Below, piece after piece: positions 43,808 to 55,937 of a stretch of DNA of 64,000 bases. The stretch is taken from the NCBI RefSeq assembly GCF_003426945.1, contig NZ_QURO01000004.1, positions 1,785,501 to 1,849,500 on the forward strand, written 5' to 3'. This DNA comes from Thermus sediminis. Its GTDB lineage: Bacteria > Deinococcota > Deinococci > Deinococcales > Thermaceae. Within the stretch, counting starts at the first letter, position 1; each line of letters opens with the position of its first letter. A program made the translations under genes and the position numbers. Below the pieces are notes generated by a model that was not told the origin of the DNA, made no database searches, and saw nothing but the letters and a program-made list of their open reading frames with translations.

Positions 43808-44776
43808 ATGTGGGTCCTCGGCATAGACACCTCCTGCGACGACACCGGGGTGGGCCTGGTAAGGGAGGGCCAGGTGGTGGTGAACCTGGTCCTGAGCCAG
43901 GCCCTCCACCAGGGCTTTGGCGGCGTGGTGCCGGAGCTCGCCAGCCGGGAGCACCTCAAGGCCCTCCCCCGCCTCACCCAGGAGGCCCTCGCCCAGGCGG
44001 GGGTCGCCCCCAAGGACCTGGCCCTCATCGCCGCCACCCGGGGGCCCGGCCTGATCGGGGCCCTCCTCGTGGGTTACACCTTCGCCAAGGGCCTGGCCTG
44101 GGCCCTGGAGAGGCCCTTCTACGCCATCCACCACCTAGAAGGCCACATCGCCGCCGCCTGGCCCGAGGGCCTAGAGCCCCCCTTCCTGGTCCTGGTGGCC
44201 TCGGGGGGGCACACCCACCTCTACGAGGTCCTGGGCCTTGGGCAGTACCGCCTCCTCGGGGCCACCCGGGACGACGCCGCCGGGGAGGCCTTTGACAAGG
44301 TGGCGAGGCTTCTAGGCCTGGGCTTCCCCGGGGGGCCGGAGCTGGAGCGCCTGGCAGGGGAGGCGGAGGAGGGCGTCCCCTTCCCCGTGCCCCTAAGGGA
44401 CCAGGAGGGGTACGACTTCAGCTTCTCCGGCCTCAAGACGCGGGCCTTACACTTGGTGGAGAAGGGCCTCCCCAAGGCCGCCCTCGCCAAGGGCTTCCAG
44501 GAGGCGGCCATCGCCCACCTCGCCGAGGTGGTCTTGAGGGCGGCTAAGGCTGCGGGGCACGGAGCCCTCCTCGTGGCCGGGGGGGTGGCGGCGAACCGGG
44601 CGCTTCAGGAGCGCTTTAAAGAGGCGGGTCTGAAGGTCCACTTTCCCCCCAAAGGCCTTTCCCAGGACAACGGGGCCATGATCGCCCTGGCCGCCTGGCG
44701 GCGCCATAGGGCGGGCCTTCCCCCAAGCCCCCTCGCCTTGGGGGCCACCCCTTACTGGCCCCTCGAGGCCACCTGA
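43808..44776 (+). CDS. tsaD: tRNA N6-adenosine threonylcarbamoyltransferase
   Basis: 322 residues from ATG 43808. Transfers threonylcarbamoyl to A37 of ANN-decoding tRNAs, with TsaB and TsaE. ASKHA fold: phosphate-1 loop LGIDTSCDDTGVGLV, Fe-binding His109 and His113 in IHHLEGHIAAAW, LVASGGHTHLYEV, RDDAAGEAFDKVARLLGLGFPGG and VAGGVAANRALQE. Length is normal. Divergent from the vWA gene. Confidence 0.97.
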   Translation: MWVLGIDTSCDDTGVGLVREGQVVVNLVLSQALHQGFGGVVPELASREHLKALPRLTQEALAQAGVAPKDLALIAATRGPGLIGALLVGYTFAKGLAWALERPFYAIHHLEGHIAAAWPEGLEPPFLVLVASGGHTHLYEVLGLGQYRLLGATRDDAAGEAFDKVARLLGLGFPGGPELERLAGEAEEGVPFPVPLRDQEGYDFSFSGLKTRALHLVEKGLPKAALAKGFQEAAIAHLAEVVLRAAKAAGHGALLVAGGVAANRALQERFKEAGLKVHFPPKGLSQDNGAMIALAAWRRHRAGLPPSPLALGATPYWPLEAT

Positions 44777-44799
44777 AGGCTTTCTCATCCAAATAGGGG

Positions 44800-44805
44800 T
44801 ACAAT
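44800..44805 (+). promoter_or_regulatory. -10 box of secA (TACAAT)
   Basis: TACAAT ten bases before ATG 44816; the TTTAGG between them is a weak ribosome binding site. Confidence 0.5.
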
Positions 44806-44815
44806 CGGGTTTAGG

Positions 44816-47812
44816 ATGCTCGGCCTCATACGGAAGCTCTTTGACAACAATGAGCGGGAGATCGCCCGCTACCACAAGCAGGTGGTGGAGCCCGTAAACC
44901 ACCTCGAGGCGGAGGTGGAAAAGATAGGGGACCTCGCCGCCGCCTACCGCGAGCTCAAGGAGAAGCACGAGCGGGGGGCGAGCTTGGAGGAGCTTCTCCC
45001 CATGGCCTTCGCCCTCACCCGGGAGTCCGCCAAGCGCTACCTGGGCATGCGCCACTTCGACGTCCAGCTCATCGGCGGAGCCGTCCTCCATGAGGGCAAG
45101 ATCGCCGAGATGAAGACCGGGGAGGGGAAGACCCTGGTGGCCACCTTGGCCGTGGCCCTGAACGCCCTCAGGGGCAAGGGCGTGCACGTGGTCACGGTGA
45201 ACGACTACCTGGCCCGGCGGGACGCCGAGTGGATGGGGCCCGTCTACCGGGGCCTGGGCCTAAGCGTGGGGGTGATCCAGCATAGCTCCACCCCGGAGGA
45301 GCGCCGCAAGGCCTACCTGGCGGACGTCACCTACGTGACCAACTCCGAGCTGGGCTTTGACTACCTCCGGGACAACATGGCGATAAGCCCCGACCAACTG
45401 GTCCTCCGCCACGACACCCCCCTCCACTACGCCATCATCGACGAGGTGGACTCCATCCTCATCGACGAGGCCCGCACCCCCCTCATCATCTCCGGCCCCG
45501 CGGAGAAGGCCACCGACCTGTACTACAAGATGGCGGAGATCGCCAAGAAGCTGGAGAGGGGCCTGCCCGCCGAGCCCGGGGTGCGCAAGGAGCCCACGGG
45601 GGACTACACCATTGAGGAGAAAAACCGCTCGGTCCACCTCACCCTCCAGGGGATCGCCAAGGCGGAAAGGCTCCTTGGGGTGGAGGGGCTCTTCAGCCCG
45701 GAGAACATGGAGCTCGCCCACATGCTCATCCAGGCCATCCGGGCCAAGGAGCTCTACCACAAAGATCGCGACTACATCCTCCAGGATGGCCAGGTCATTA
45801 TCGTGGACGAGTTCACGGGCCGCCTCATGCCCGGAAGGCGCTACGGGGAAGGCCTCCACCAGGCCATCGAGGCCAAGGAGGGGGTCAAGATTGAGCGGGA
45901 GAACCAGACCCTGGCCACCATCACCTACCAAAACTTCTTCCGCCTCTACGAGAAGCGGGCGGGGATGACCGGCACCGCCAAGACCGAGGAGAAGGAGTTC
46001 CAGGAGATCTACGGCATGGACGTGGTGGTGGTGCCCACCAACCGCCCCATGATCCGCACCGACCACCCCGACGTGGTCTACCGAACGGAAAAGGGGAAGT
46101 TCTTCGCCGCGGTGGAGGAGATCGCCGAGAAGTACGAGCGGGGCCAACCCGTCCTGGTGGGCACCATCAGCATTGAGAAGTCGGAAAGGCTTTCCCAGAT
46201 GCTCAAGGAGCCCAGGCTCTACTTCCCCCGGCTGGAGATGCGCATAGAGCTCTTCAAAAAGGCTAGCGCCAAGCAGGGGGGAGAGGCTTGGGAGCGCCTG
46301 AGGAAGCTTTTGGAGAGGCCCACGGCCCTCAAGGACGAGGACCTCGCCCCCTTTGAGGACCTCATTCCGCCCAAGGGGAACCTGCGCACGGCCTGGGAGG
46401 GCCTAAAGAGGGCGGTGCACACCCTGGAGGTTCTCCGCAAGGGCATTCCCCACCAGGTGTTGAACGCCAAGCACCACGCCAAGGAGGCGGAGATCGTGGC
46501 CCAGGCGGGCCGCTCCAAGACCGTCACCATCGCCACCAACATGGCGGGCCGGGGCACGGACATCAAACTGGGGGGCAATCCCGAGTACCTGGCCGCCGCC
46601 CTCCTGGAAAAGGAGGGGTTTGACCGGTACGAGTGGAAGGTAGAGCTCTTCATCAAGAAGATGGTCTCCGGCCAGGAGGAGGAGGCCCGGGCCCTGGCCC
46701 AGGAGCTCGGGGTGAAGGAGGACCTCCTGGAGAGGATCCGCCAGATCCGCGAGGAGTGCAGGGCCGATGAGGAGCGGGTGCGAAGCCTGGGGGGCCTCTT
46801 CATCCTAGGCACCGAGCGCCACGAGTCCCGGCGCATCGACAACCAACTCAGGGGCCGTGCGGGCCGCCAAGGGGACCCTGGGGGGAGCCGCTTTTACGTT
46901 TCCTTTGACGACGACCTCATGCGCCTCTTCGCCTCGGATCGGGTCATCGCCATGCTAGACCGCATGGGCTTTGACGATTCGGAGCCCATCGAGCACCGCA
47001 TGGTGACCCGTTCCATCGAACGGGCGCAGAAGCGGGTGGAAGACCGCAACTTCGGCATCCGCAAGCAGCTTCTCCAGTTTGACGATGTGATGGCCCGTCA
47101 GCGGGAGGTCATCTACGCCCAGCGCCGCCTCATCCTCCTGGGCAAGGGCGAGGAGGTGCGGGAGGCCGCCCTTGGCATGGTGGAGGAGACGGCGGCCTCG
47201 CTGGCGGAGAACTTCTTGAACCCTGAGGTCCATCCCGAGGACTGGGACCTCGAGGCCCTGAGGACCGCCCTTCTGGACGTGGCCCCCCAGCTGGCCGACT
47301 TCCCTTGGGAGGAGCTGCGGGGGCTCAAACCCGAGGAAGGGGTGGAGCGCCTGGTGGGGGCCGCCCTCAAGGCCTATGAGGCTCGGGAAGGGGAGCTCAC
47401 CCCCCCGCTCATGCGGGCGGTGGAGCGCTTCGTGATCCTGAACGTGGTGGACTCCGCCTGGAAGGAGCACCTCCACAACCTGGACGTGCTGAGGCAAGGG
47501 ATCTTCCTCCGGGGCTATGGCCAGAGGGACCCCTTCCAGGAGTACAAGATCGAGGCCACCCGCCTCTTCAACGACATGGTGGGTTTCATCAAGGCCGAGG
47601 TGACCAAGTTCCTCTTCCGCCTCAAGGTGGAGGCCGAGCCCGTCCGTCCCGTGCGGGAGGCCCCGTACGTGCCCGTCCCCGAACCCAAGGGGGAGACGGG
47701 CACCTTCGGGATGGCCCGCAAGCGCCCTGCTACTCCCCCGCCCCAACCGGGGCTTTCCCGAGCGGAGCGCCGCCGCCTCATGCGGGAGGAGAGGCGGCGC
47801 AAGAAGGGGTAG
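44816..47812 (+). CDS. secA: Preprotein translocase ATPase SecA
   Basis: 998 residues. Motor of Sec protein export at SecYEG. Walker [14 protein letters not shown] near residue 100, Walker B region [21 protein letters not shown], the preprotein cross-linking domain, [14 protein letters not shown] and [20 protein letters not shown], then the helical scaffold. The C-terminus ends in a basic tail ([18 protein letters not shown]) without the CxC-H zinc motif for SecB binding, as expected where SecB is absent. Single gene with convergent yebC. Confidence 0.98.
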   Translation: MLGLIRKLFDNNEREIARYHKQVVEPVNHLEAEVEKIGDLAAAYRELKEKHERGASLEELLPMAFALTRESAKRYLGMRHFDVQLIGGAVLHEGKIAEMKTGEGKTLVATLAVALNALRGKGVHVVTVNDYLARRDAEWMGPVYRGLGLSVGVIQHSSTPEERRKAYLADVTYVTNSELGFDYLRDNMAISPDQLVLRHDTPLHYAIIDEVDSILIDEARTPLIISGPAEKATDLYYKMAEIAKKLERGLPAEPGVRKEPTGDYTIEEKNRSVHLTLQGIAKAERLLGVEGLFSPENMELAHMLIQAIRAKELYHKDRDYILQDGQVIIVDEFTGRLMPGRRYGEGLHQAIEAKEGVKIERENQTLATITYQNFFRLYEKRAGMTGTAKTEEKEFQEIYGMDVVVVPTNRPMIRTDHPDVVYRTEKGKFFAAVEEIAEKYERGQPVLVGTISIEKSERLSQMLKEPRLYFPRLEMRIELFKKASAKQGGEAWERLRKLLERPTALKDEDLAPFEDLIPPKGNLRTAWEGLKRAVHTLEVLRKGIPHQVLNAKHHAKEAEIVAQAGRSKTVTIATNMAGRGTDIKLGGNPEYLAAALLEKEGFDRYEWKVELFIKKMVSGQEEEARALAQELGVKEDLLERIRQIREECRADEERVRSLGGLFILGTERHESRRIDNQLRGRAGRQGDPGGSRFYVSFDDDLMRLFASDRVIAMLDRMGFDDSEPIEHRMVTRSIERAQKRVEDRNFGIRKQLLQFDDVMARQREVIYAQRRLILLGKGEEVREAALGMVEETAASLAENFLNPEVHPEDWDLEALRTALLDVAPQLADFPWEELRGLKPEEGVERLVGAALKAYEAREGELTPPLMRAVERFVILNVVDSAWKEHLHNLDVLRQGIFLRGYGQRDPFQEYKIEATRLFNDMVGFIKAEVTKFLFRLKVEAEPVRPVREAPYVPVPEPKGETGTFGMARKRPATPPPQPGLSRAERRRLMREERRRKKG

Positions 47813-47867
47813 GGCGCCACCCCCTTCCTCAGGGGCCCCATCCAGGCAAGGCCAGGGCGAGGTGCTT

Positions 47868-48602
47868 TCAGGCCTCCACCTGGAGGCTTTCGGGGTCCAG
47901 GTTGGTGTAGACGTTCTGCACGTCGTCTAGGTCCTCGAGGGCCTCCAAGAGCCGCATCACCTTGGCCGCCTCCTCAGGGGGGAGGACCACCGGGGTCTGG
48001 GGGCGCTGGGTGACCTCGGCGTCCTCCACCCGGATGCCCCGCTCCCTCAGCGCCTCGGCGATGCGGAAGACCTCTGCGGGCTCGGTGTAGACCGTGAGGC
48101 TTTCCCCCTCTTCCTCCAGGTCCAGGGCCCCCAGCTCGATGGCGGCTTCCTGGGCCGCCTCGCTGTTCTCGCACACGATCACCCCTTTGCGCTCGAACTG
48201 CCAGGACACGCTTCCCGAGGTGCCCAAGGTGCCCCCATGCTTGCCGAAGACGTGGCGCACCTCGCCGGCGGTGCGGTTGCGGTTGTCGGTGAGGGCGTAG
48301 ACCAAGACGGCCACCCCTCCCGGGACGTACCCCTCGTAGACGATCTCCTCGTACTGCTCGGCGCCCTCTCCGCCTCCTTGAAGCTTGGCCAGGAGGCGCT
48401 CAATGTTCTCCATGGGCACGTCGTCGGCCCGGGCGGCCTCAATGGCGTTCCTAAGTTGGACGTTGGCCTCGGGGTAGGGGCTTCCCCCCGCCCTGGCGGC
48501 CGCCTGGATGGCGCGAAGGTGCTTGGAGATAATCTTGCCACGCCTTAGGTCGTTGGCGGCTTTCTTGCGCTTGATCTGGGCCCACTTGCTATGACCGGCC
48601 AT
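47868..48602 (-). CDS. yebC: YebC/PmpR-family protein
   Basis: 244 residues, full length, starting MAGHSKWAQIKRKKAANDLRRGK, a highly conserved opening. The second domain has VFGKHGGTLGTSGSVSWQFERKG. The family was annotated as transcriptional regulator; several members are now known to help ribosomes through proline stretches. Thermus, rich in Pro codons, would benefit from such a factor, but which role applies is not shown. Its start overlaps the antiporter gene by 14 bases. Confidence 0.95.
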   Translation of the reverse strand: MAGHSKWAQIKRKKAANDLRRGKIISKHLRAIQAAARAGGSPYPEANVQLRNAIEAARADDVPMENIERLLAKLQGGGEGAEQYEEIVYEGYVPGGVAVLVYALTDNRNRTAGEVRHVFGKHGGTLGTSGSVSWQFERKGVIVCENSEAAQEAAIELGALDLEEEGESLTVYTEPAEVFRIAEALRERGIRVEDAEVTQRPQTPVVLPPEEAAKVMRLLEALEDLDDVQNVYTNLDPESLQVEA

Positions 48603-50111
48603 GGCTCACCTCACCCATTATAGCTAGCTCCTCCAGGACCCGCTCCGCCAGGCGTTCCCCTGCCTCGCGGAAGGGGTGGAAGAGGAGGGTTACCCCGGCC
48701 GCCAGCAGGGCGGGGTCCTCCTCCAGGTGGAAACTGGTGGCGGCCAGCACCCCCCCGAAGCCCCGCTCCTTGAGCCAACGGGCCGAAAGGAGCTTGGCCT
48801 CCAGGTCCGGCAGGGCCAGAACCACCGCCTTAAGGCCCGAAAGGTCCAGCCTTTCCCAAAGCTCGGGGTCCTCTGCGTCCCCGTAGAAGACCCTTCGCCC
48901 CTTGGCCCGGTGGCGCTCCACCTTCTCTGGCTCGGCGTCCAGGCCCACGGGGGTCACCCCCTGCTCCTCCAGCACCCGGTAGACCGCCCCCCCGGTGCGG
49001 CCCATGCCCACGATGAGGACCGAGGCTCCGTCCAGGCGCCGGGGCTCCTGGTCCGGGTGGGGCCCCTGGCGCTCCAGGCGCAGGAGGAGGGGCTCGAGGC
49101 GGCGGTAGAGGGTGTGGGCATACCGGGAAAGGGGAGCGGAGAGCCCCATGGAAAGGGCTACGAGGAGGGCTAGGGTGGTGAGGCCCGAGGGGAGGAGCCC
49201 CGCCCGTTCCAGGGCCACGCCGACGATGAGGGCGAACTCCGAGTGGTTGCCCAGGTACACCCCGGCCACAAAGCCCGTGCGGGCCCTGAGGCCCATGAGG
49301 AGGAAGAGGAGGAGGAAGAGGGGGGCTTTGAGGAGGGAGAGGAGGAGAAGCCCCAAGAGGAGCCCCACCTCTACCCCGAGGAGGCCCTGCTTCATGCTGA
49401 TCTCCAGGAAGAAGGCCACCAGAAAGGCTTCCTTTAAGCTCCAAAGAGCCTTGGCCATCTCCGCTCCCCTGGCCTGGCCAGAGAGGAGGATCCCCATGAG
49501 GAGGGCCCCCAGCTCTGGGGAGAGCCCCACTTGCCGGAAGCCCTCCCCCCCCAGCAGGGCCAGGCCCAGGCCGTAGAGGACGAGTAGCTCCTTGTGGCCG
49601 CTCTTTTCCAGGAGCCAGGCCACGGGGGGGCGGAGGAGGACGAGGAGCGCCCATGGGCTTACCTCCTGGGTGCCGTAGAAGGTGAGGAGGCCCACGGCCA
49701 CCAGGTCCTGGAGGATGAGGATGCCGATGGCAAGCCTCCCGTGGTAGGTGGTGAGCTCCTTTTTGTCCTCCAAGAGCTTGGCTACTAGGACCGTGCTGGA
49801 GAAGGCCAGGGCCACGGCCAAGGGGAGGTTGCCCACCAGGAGCAGGGCCAAGAGGGCGAAGAGGAGGAGGTGAGTCCCCCCCACGAGGAGGACCCGGGCC
49901 TCGAGGAGATCCTTCAGCCTAAGCTTCAAGCCCACGCTGAAAAGGAGGAGGAGCACCCCGATCTCCGCCGCGTGGCGCAGGAACTCGGTCTCCCGGAAGC
50001 CCAAGGCGTGCAGGGCAAAGCCCGCCCCCAGGTACCCCACCACGGGGGGAGGCCCAGGCGGTTGGCGAGGAGGCCAAAGGCGAAGGCAGCGGCCACCCAA
50101 AGGGCTTCCAC
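48589..50111 (-). pseudogene. CPA2 cation:proton antiporter with TrkA-N domain (KefB-like), frameshifted near the start
   Basis: About 507 residues if repaired. The start MEALWVAAAFAFGLLANRLGLPP (GTG 50111, 6 bases from a TACCCT box) is in one frame; the rest, from VVGYLGAGFALHALGF, is in another. Adding one base to the six-G run at 50044-50049 joins them. The membrane part shows FSSTVLVAKLLEDKKE and ILILQDLVAVGLL, typical of CPA2 exchangers, then a cytosolic Rossmann TrkA-N domain VLIVGMGRTGGAVYRVLEEQ. Such proteins exchange K+ or Na+ for H+. It is upstream of and overlaps yebC. Confidence 0.84.
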
Positions 50112-50117
50112 GCCCCA

Positions 50118-50123
50118 AGGGTA
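50118..50123 (-). promoter_or_regulatory. -10 box of the antiporter gene (TACCCT)
   Basis: TACCCT with 6 bases to GTG 50111; supports the N-terminus that lies before the frameshift. Confidence 0.5.
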
Positions 50124-50168
50124 GCAAAGGGGCGGCTTGGAGGTTACCCCACCCCTAGGCCGGGGAGG

Positions 50169-50804
50169 CTATTCCTTCTCTCCTAGAGCCCGGTCCAGAA
50201 GGGCCCTCCACTCCTCGTAGGGCATAAAGCCCATGCGCTTTTCCCCAGCGATGAAGAAGGTAGGGGTCCCCGTGAGGCCCAGGTCGGTGGCCAGCTTCTG
50301 GTCAGCCAGGACGCCCTGCCGCATGCGCCCCGAGGCCAGGCAGTCCTGGAAGGCCGCCGTGTCCAAGCCCAGCTGTCCCGCTAGGTCGGTCAAGTAGCGG
50401 TCCAAGGGGGTGTCCCCAAGCCCCCCCCAGGCTCCTGCCGCACGGAAGAGAACCCCGTGGTACTCGTAGTAGCGCCCCTGCTCGTGGGCGCAGGCCGCCG
50501 CCTCGCCCGCCCGGATCACATGGGCTTGGCCCGGGAAGGGGAAGTCCCGGAAGACGTAGCGCACCCTGCCGGTGTCTATGTACTCGGCCTTGAGCCGGGG
50601 CAGGACGTTTAGGGCGTGGTTCTGGCAATGGCCGCAGAGGTAGTTGGAAAAATCCACCACCACAAGGGGGGCATCCTCCCTACCCAGGGCGAAGCGGGCC
50701 CCTTGAGCGGGGTCCAGGCCCCTTTGGCCCCTGGGGCCGAAGAGGATCCAGCCCAACCCCAGAAGGGCTAGCACCAGCACTATGGCCACGACAGCCCGCG
50801 GCAT
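50169..50804 (-). CDS. DsbA-like thiol-disulfide oxidoreductase, membrane-anchored
   Basis: 211 residues. A hydrophobic N-terminus (VVAIVLVLALLGLGWILF) serves as anchor or signal peptide; the thioredoxin-fold domain has the redox motif Cys57-Gly-His-Cys60 (SNYLCGHCQNH) and the cis-Pro loop TGTPTFFIAG. CGHC and the helical insert place it with DsbA/DsbG-type proteins (thioredoxin-4 group). It probably forms or reshuffles disulfides in the periplasm. Two further Cys (in EAAACAHEQ and FQDCLASG) also fit the family. The ATG is 6 bases from a TAAAGT box. Confidence 0.9.
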   Translation of the reverse strand: MPRAVVAIVLVLALLGLGWILFGPRGQRGLDPAQGARFALGREDAPLVVVDFSNYLCGHCQNHALNVLPRLKAEYIDTGRVRYVFRDFPFPGQAHVIRAGEAAACAHEQGRYYEYHGVLFRAAGAWGGLGDTPLDRYLTDLAGQLGLDTAAFQDCLASGRMRQGVLADQKLATDLGLTGTPTFFIAGEKRMGFMPYEEWRALLDRALGEKE

Positions 50805-50810
50805 GGGCTT

Positions 50811-50816
50811 ACTTTA
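50811..50816 (-). promoter_or_regulatory. -10 box of the DsbA-like gene (TAAAGT)
   Basis: TAAAGT on the minus strand, 6 bases to ATG 50804; leaderless pattern. Confidence 0.55.
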
Positions 50817-50858
50817 CCACAGCCCTTGGCCCCGATGGGGACCTGCTGGAACCCTCCC

Positions 50859-52174
<1,316 letters not shown>

Positions 52175-52193
52175 AAGGGCCCATGTTAACACA

Positions 52194-54761
52194 CTAGCCA
52201 AAGAAGTCCTTGAGCTGCTCCTTGGTGATGAGGACCTCCCTTGGCTTGGACCCCCGGGCCGGGCCCACGATGCCCATGGCCTCGAGGGCGTCCATGAGCT
52301 TCCCGGCCCGGGCGTGGCCGATGGAGAGCCTGCGCTGCAGGCGGCTCACCGAACCGTAGCCTTCCTCCACCACGATCTCCGCTGCCTTCTTGAGGAGGGG
52401 ATCGGAGAAGTCCACCTCCCCTGGACCCGTCACCTCGGCCTTGGGGGGCTCAAAGTCCCCGGCGTAGGCCTCGGCGAAGCCGTCTTCGTAACTCTGGGCC
52501 CGGAGGAAGCTGGCCAGGCGCTGCACCTCCTCCTCGGAGATGTAGGGCACCTGGAGGCGCACGGGCTTGGGCAGGCCCGGCTGGTGGAAGAGGGCATCCC
52601 CCTGGCCGATGAGCTTTTCCGCCCCCTGGGCATCCAGGATGGTGCGGGAGTCAAAGCCGCTGGAGACGGCAAAGGCCAGGCGGGCGGGGATGTTCACTTT
52701 GATGAGGGAGGTGAGGATGTCCACGCTGGGGCGCTGGGTGGCGAGGACGAGGTGCATCCCCGTGGCCCGGGCCATCTGGGCCAGGCGCAGGATGGCGCCC
52801 TCCACCTCCTTGGGGGCGGTCATCATCAGGTCGGCGAGCTCGTCCACCACGATGACCAGGTGGGGAAGGGCTTCTTCGGGGCCCACCTTGACGTTGTACT
52901 GCTCCAGGTTCCGGGCCCCCACCCCGCTCATCATCCGGTAGCGCCTTTCCATGTGGGCCACCGCCCCCTGGAGGACCCCGGCTGCCTCCTCGGGGCCCGT
53001 GACCACCGGGCGCACCAGGTGGGGGATGCCCTCGTAGGGGGTGAGCTCCACCATCTTGGGGTCGATGAGGAGGAGGCGCAAGGAGGTGGGGAGGTGCTTG
53101 AAGAGGAGGCTTGCGATCAGGGTGTGGATGGCCACGCTCTTGCCGCTTCCCGTGGACCCGGCGATGAGGAGGTGGGGCATCCGGGCGAGGTCCCGCACCC
53201 AGATCTCCCCCTCGATGCTCTTGCCCAGGATGAGGGGGAGGAGGGCCTTGGCGTTTTGGAAGGCGGGGGAGAGGACCCCTTCGGAGAGGCGGACCAGCTC
53301 CCTCTTGGGGTTTGGCACCTCGAGGCCCACGGTGTTCTTCCCCGGGATGGGGGCCTCGATGCGCACCGCCCCCACGGCCAGGGCGCGGGCCAGGTCGTTT
53401 TGCAGGCTCTGGATCCGGCTGATCTTCTCCCCTGGGGCGGGGAGGAGCTCGTAGCGGGTCACCGAAGGCCCCCGGGCGTGCCCCACCACCTCCGCCTGGA
53501 CCCCGAAGTGCCGTAGGGTCTCCCCGATGGCCCGCTTGAGCCGCTCCGCCTCCTCCTCCAGGGTGCGTTGGGTTCCCTTGGGCTCGGGGGGGTCCAGGAG
53601 GTCCGGGGCGGGCAGGGCGAGGGTGGCCACGGCCGCCCGCGCGTCCACCTGCCGCTTGGGTTTGGGCTCCTGGATGGGCTCGGGAAAGACCAGGTCCAGG
53701 TCAAGGGGCTTTGGGGCCGGGGGATCAGGGGCAAGGGGTCTGGGGGGCTCGCCCCCCGTGAGGAGGGCCCGGAGGGCCTCCTTCCCCTCTTCGGGGGAGG
53801 CCTCCAGGTAGGGGAGCCAGCGGGAGAGCTCCTGATGGCGGGCCTCGAGGTCCTCTAGGAGCCCGGATAGCTCCTCCCAGCGGGCCCGCCTCTCCTCTAG
53901 GAGGCGGCGGCCCCTGAGGAGCCCCCTGGGGCTTGGGGCCACCTTGGGGAGGGCGTGGAGGCTCTTCAGGCGGGCCATGAGGGCCTGGGCCTCCAGGCGG
54001 AGGGCAGCCCGCCTCTCCTCCAGGGCATCCCTCAGGGGGCCTTCCCCGGGGATGGGGTTCCCCAGCCCCTGGAGGAGGGCCAGCAGCCTAGGCTCCAGGG
54101 GCCTTTGCGTTTCCGAAAGGCGCTTTTCCAGCTCCCGGGCCCGCTCTTCCAGAAAGGCCCTTAGGGCCTTCGCCACTTCGGGGAGCTCCCCTGGGGAGAG
54201 GCTCCTGCCCAGGGTCTTTAGGGTGGTGTGCTCGGGGTAAAGGCGGGCGAGGCGGGCGATCTGGGCCCTGAGGAGGAGGGTCTTGATCCCGTGGCGCGCC
54301 CGCCGCACCCCCTCCACCCCCAGGCCCAGGAGGCTCAGGAGCAGGTGGAAGGGGGGCCTTCCCCGCCAGAGGTCCAGGACCAAGGAGGCCAAAAGGACGG
54401 GAAGGAGGAGGCCCAGGACCCCGGCCTGGACCTCGAGGGCCTGCCTCAGCCCTAAGCCCAGCCGGCCAAAAGGGGGGAGGAGGGGGGTAAGGGCCAGGGC
54501 TAGGAGGTGGGCGTAGAGGAGGTGGCGGAGGAGGGGCTTGAGGGGGTGGTGGCGGTAGAGGGCGTAGGCCAGGAGGAGGAGGGCCAAGGGCACCAGGTAG
54601 GCGGGAGGCCCCAGGAGGCGGTAGAAGCTCTCCTGTACGAACTCCCCCAGGAGGGCGGTGGGGAGGAAGAGGGGGGCGAGGAGGAAGAAACCCAAGGCGC
54701 CCACCAGCGCGGCCAGGGCCTCGAGGTCCCGGTTGGGCTTGGCGGGCTTCCTCTTGGCCAT
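52194..54761 (-). CDS. ftsK: DNA translocase FtsK/SpoIIIE
   Basis: 855 residues from ATG 54761, 7 bases after a perfect TATAAT; ATG 54770 lies inside that box and is unlikely. The N-terminal part has about four to five membrane helices, then a long helical, Pro-rich linker, the motor domain with [54 protein letters not shown] and [19 protein letters not shown], and a C-terminal gamma winged helix ([19 protein letters not shown]) that reads KOPS. It pumps chromosome termini through the division septum. Confidence 0.97.
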   Translation of the reverse strand: MAKRKPAKPNRDLEALAALVGALGFFLLAPLFLPTALLGEFVQESFYRLLGPPAYLVPLALLLLAYALYRHHPLKPLLRHLLYAHLLALALTPLLPPFGRLGLGLRQALEVQAGVLGLLLPVLLASLVLDLWRGRPPFHLLLSLLGLGVEGVRRARHGIKTLLLRAQIARLARLYPEHTTLKTLGRSLSPGELPEVAKALRAFLEERARELEKRLSETQRPLEPRLLALLQGLGNPIPGEGPLRDALEERRAALRLEAQALMARLKSLHALPKVAPSPRGLLRGRRLLEERRARWEELSGLLEDLEARHQELSRWLPYLEASPEEGKEALRALLTGGEPPRPLAPDPPAPKPLDLDLVFPEPIQEPKPKRQVDARAAVATLALPAPDLLDPPEPKGTQRTLEEEAERLKRAIGETLRHFGVQAEVVGHARGPSVTRYELLPAPGEKISRIQSLQNDLARALAVGAVRIEAPIPGKNTVGLEVPNPKRELVRLSEGVLSPAFQNAKALLPLILGKSIEGEIWVRDLARMPHLLIAGSTGSGKSVAIHTLIASLLFKHLPTSLRLLLIDPKMVELTPYEGIPHLVRPVVTGPEEAAGVLQGAVAHMERRYRMMSGVGARNLEQYNVKVGPEEALPHLVIVVDELADLMMTAPKEVEGAILRLAQMARATGMHLVLATQRPSVDILTSLIKVNIPARLAFAVSSGFDSRTILDAQGAEKLIGQGDALFHQPGLPKPVRLQVPYISEEEVQRLASFLRAQSYEDGFAEAYAGDFEPPKAEVTGPGEVDFSDPLLKKAAEIVVEEGYGSVSRLQRRLSIGHARAGKLMDALEAMGIVGPARGSKPREVLITKEQLKDFFG

Positions 54762-54768
54762 CGGGGGC

Positions 54769-54774
54769 ATTATA
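54769..54774 (-). promoter_or_regulatory. -10 box of ftsK (TATAAT)
   Basis: A perfect TATAAT on the minus strand, 7 bases to ATG 54761; decides the ftsK start. Confidence 0.65.
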
Positions 54775-54819
54775 TAAAGCCCCGGGGATCATGGGGCCCC
54801 CGGGGGGAGGGGGAAGGGG

Positions 54820-55311
54820 CTAGCGCCTCAGTTCCCGGAGGACGGCCTGGGTGAGGTCGGTGTCCTCGTCCGCATAGACCACAAGCCCCGACTGGGCGGC
54901 CACCTGGCGGCTCATGACCACGGCGAAGCCCTGGGCCTTGGCCACCTTGGCGATGGCCCCGTCCACCTCCTCCAGGATGGGCTTTAGCAGGGCGTTCTGC
55001 CGATCCTGCCACTTCTTCAAGGTGTCCTGGTAGCTCTTCATCAGGGCCTCGTGGTCCTGGCGTTCCCTGGCGCTGGCCTGGCCGGCGCGCACCTTCTGGT
55101 CCAGGGGCCTGAGCCTCTCCTCCAGAGGGGCGAGCTCCCGGCGGGCTTGGGCCTGGAGCTCCTGCACCCTCCTGTAGTCGGGGTGGGCCTGGACCAGGGC
55201 GTCCGCGTCCACGAAGCCTATGCGGGTGGCCACGTTCCGGTTCTGGGCCAGCATGGGGGTGAGGAGGGCCAGCAGGGCTAGGAAGAGGACCGCTAGGGGA
55301 AGCTGCTTCAT
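54820..55311 (-). CDS. OmpH/Skp-family periplasmic chaperone
   Basis: 163 residues. Signal peptide LAVLFLALLALLTPMLAQ, then RIGFVDADALVQAHPDYRRVQ, the standard Skp opening, a long coiled coil (LQAQARRELAPLEERLRPLD through ALMKSYQDTLKKWQDRQNAL), and a C-terminal FAVVMSRQVAAQSGLVVYAD strand pair. Skp holds unfolded outer-membrane proteins, which suits the diderm envelope of Thermus. TAAGCT lies 7 bases before the ATG. Confidence 0.9.
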   Translation of the reverse strand: MKQLPLAVLFLALLALLTPMLAQNRNVATRIGFVDADALVQAHPDYRRVQELQAQARRELAPLEERLRPLDQKVRAGQASARERQDHEALMKSYQDTLKKWQDRQNALLKPILEEVDGAIAKVAKAQGFAVVMSRQVAAQSGLVVYADEDTDLTQAVLRELRR

Positions 55312-55318
55312 GGGGCCA

Positions 55319-55324
55319 AGCTTA
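55319..55324 (-). promoter_or_regulatory. -10 box of the OmpH/Skp gene (TAAGCT)
   Basis: TAAGCT with 7 bases to ATG 55311; leaderless pattern. Confidence 0.5.
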
Positions 55325-55410
55325 CCGGCCCAGGGTTAGCCCAAGGTGAGAGGGAATCCCTTTGCCTTTTAGGGGAATACGGGTTAGGATGCCCGCGGGA
55401 GGTTTGGGAT

Positions 55411-55854
55411 ATGCGCAAAGCGGTTTGGATCCTTCTGCTGGTTGGCGTTCTAGGCTCCTTGGCTTCCGCCCAGAGGGCGCTTAGCTTCAGGCTTTCCCTG
55501 CCCGACCCCGGGCCCGGGCTGGGCCTGGGCCTCGAGGTTCCCCTGGAGCCCAACCTGGCCTTCCGGGGCTTCGCCGACCTCTTCCCCGGGGGCCCCAGCT
55601 TCCTCGTGGCGGGGGAGGTCCTCTTCAAGCCCGATCTGGGCCAGGTGGACCGGGCCCTTAGGGGTATCCGGCCCTACTTCGGCGGGGGGCTTGCTGGGCG
55701 CTTTAGCAACCGGGGGGACCTGGGCCTCCACCTTTCCCTAGGGGTAGAGGTGCTCCTGGAACCCAGGACGGGGGTCTTCCTAGATGGGGAGTACTTCTCC
55801 GGCTTCGGCGGGCAAAGGTTGAGCCGGGTAGTCCTAGGGGCCAACCTGCGCTAG
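55411..55854 (+). CDS. Small outer-membrane beta-barrel-like protein
   Basis: 147 residues. Signal peptide [18 protein letters not shown], then alternating hydrophobic strands with Gly ([63 protein letters not shown]), ending VVLGANLR in the manner of barrel proteins. About eight strands fit an OmpW/OmpX-size barrel. It sits divergently next to the Skp-like chaperone that would escort such proteins. TAGGAT (55385-55390) and GGGAGG lie upstream. Function is unknown. Confidence 0.7.
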   Translation: MRKAVWILLLVGVLGSLASAQRALSFRLSLPDPGPGLGLGLEVPLEPNLAFRGFADLFPGGPSFLVAGEVLFKPDLGQVDRALRGIRPYFGGGLAGRFSNRGDLGLHLSLGVEVLLEPRTGVFLDGEYFSGFGGQRLSRVVLGANLR

Positions 55855-55871
55855 GCCGGATACCCCCCTCG

Positions 55872-55891
55872 CCCCGCCCTTCGGGGCGGGG
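55872..55891 (+). terminator. Hairpin after the outer-membrane-like gene
   Basis: Perfect 8-bp stem CCCCGCCC-TTCG-GGGCGGGG followed by ACGTTCTTC. Confidence 0.7.
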
Positions 55892-55914
55892 ACGTTCTTC
55901 ACCTGGAGCCGCGG

Positions 55915-55920
55915 TAGACT
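55915..55920 (+). promoter_or_regulatory. -10 box of the CBS-ACT gene (TAGACT)
   Basis: TAGACT 17 bases before ATG 55938, with GGAGGGAA as ribosome binding site between them: a leadered gene. Confidence 0.5.
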
Positions 55921-55937
55921 GGAAGTGGAGGGAAACC

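Noticed and set aside
52314-53516. 400-codon open frame antisense to ftsK
   Set aside because: Shadow of ftsK with no domain features or start signals.
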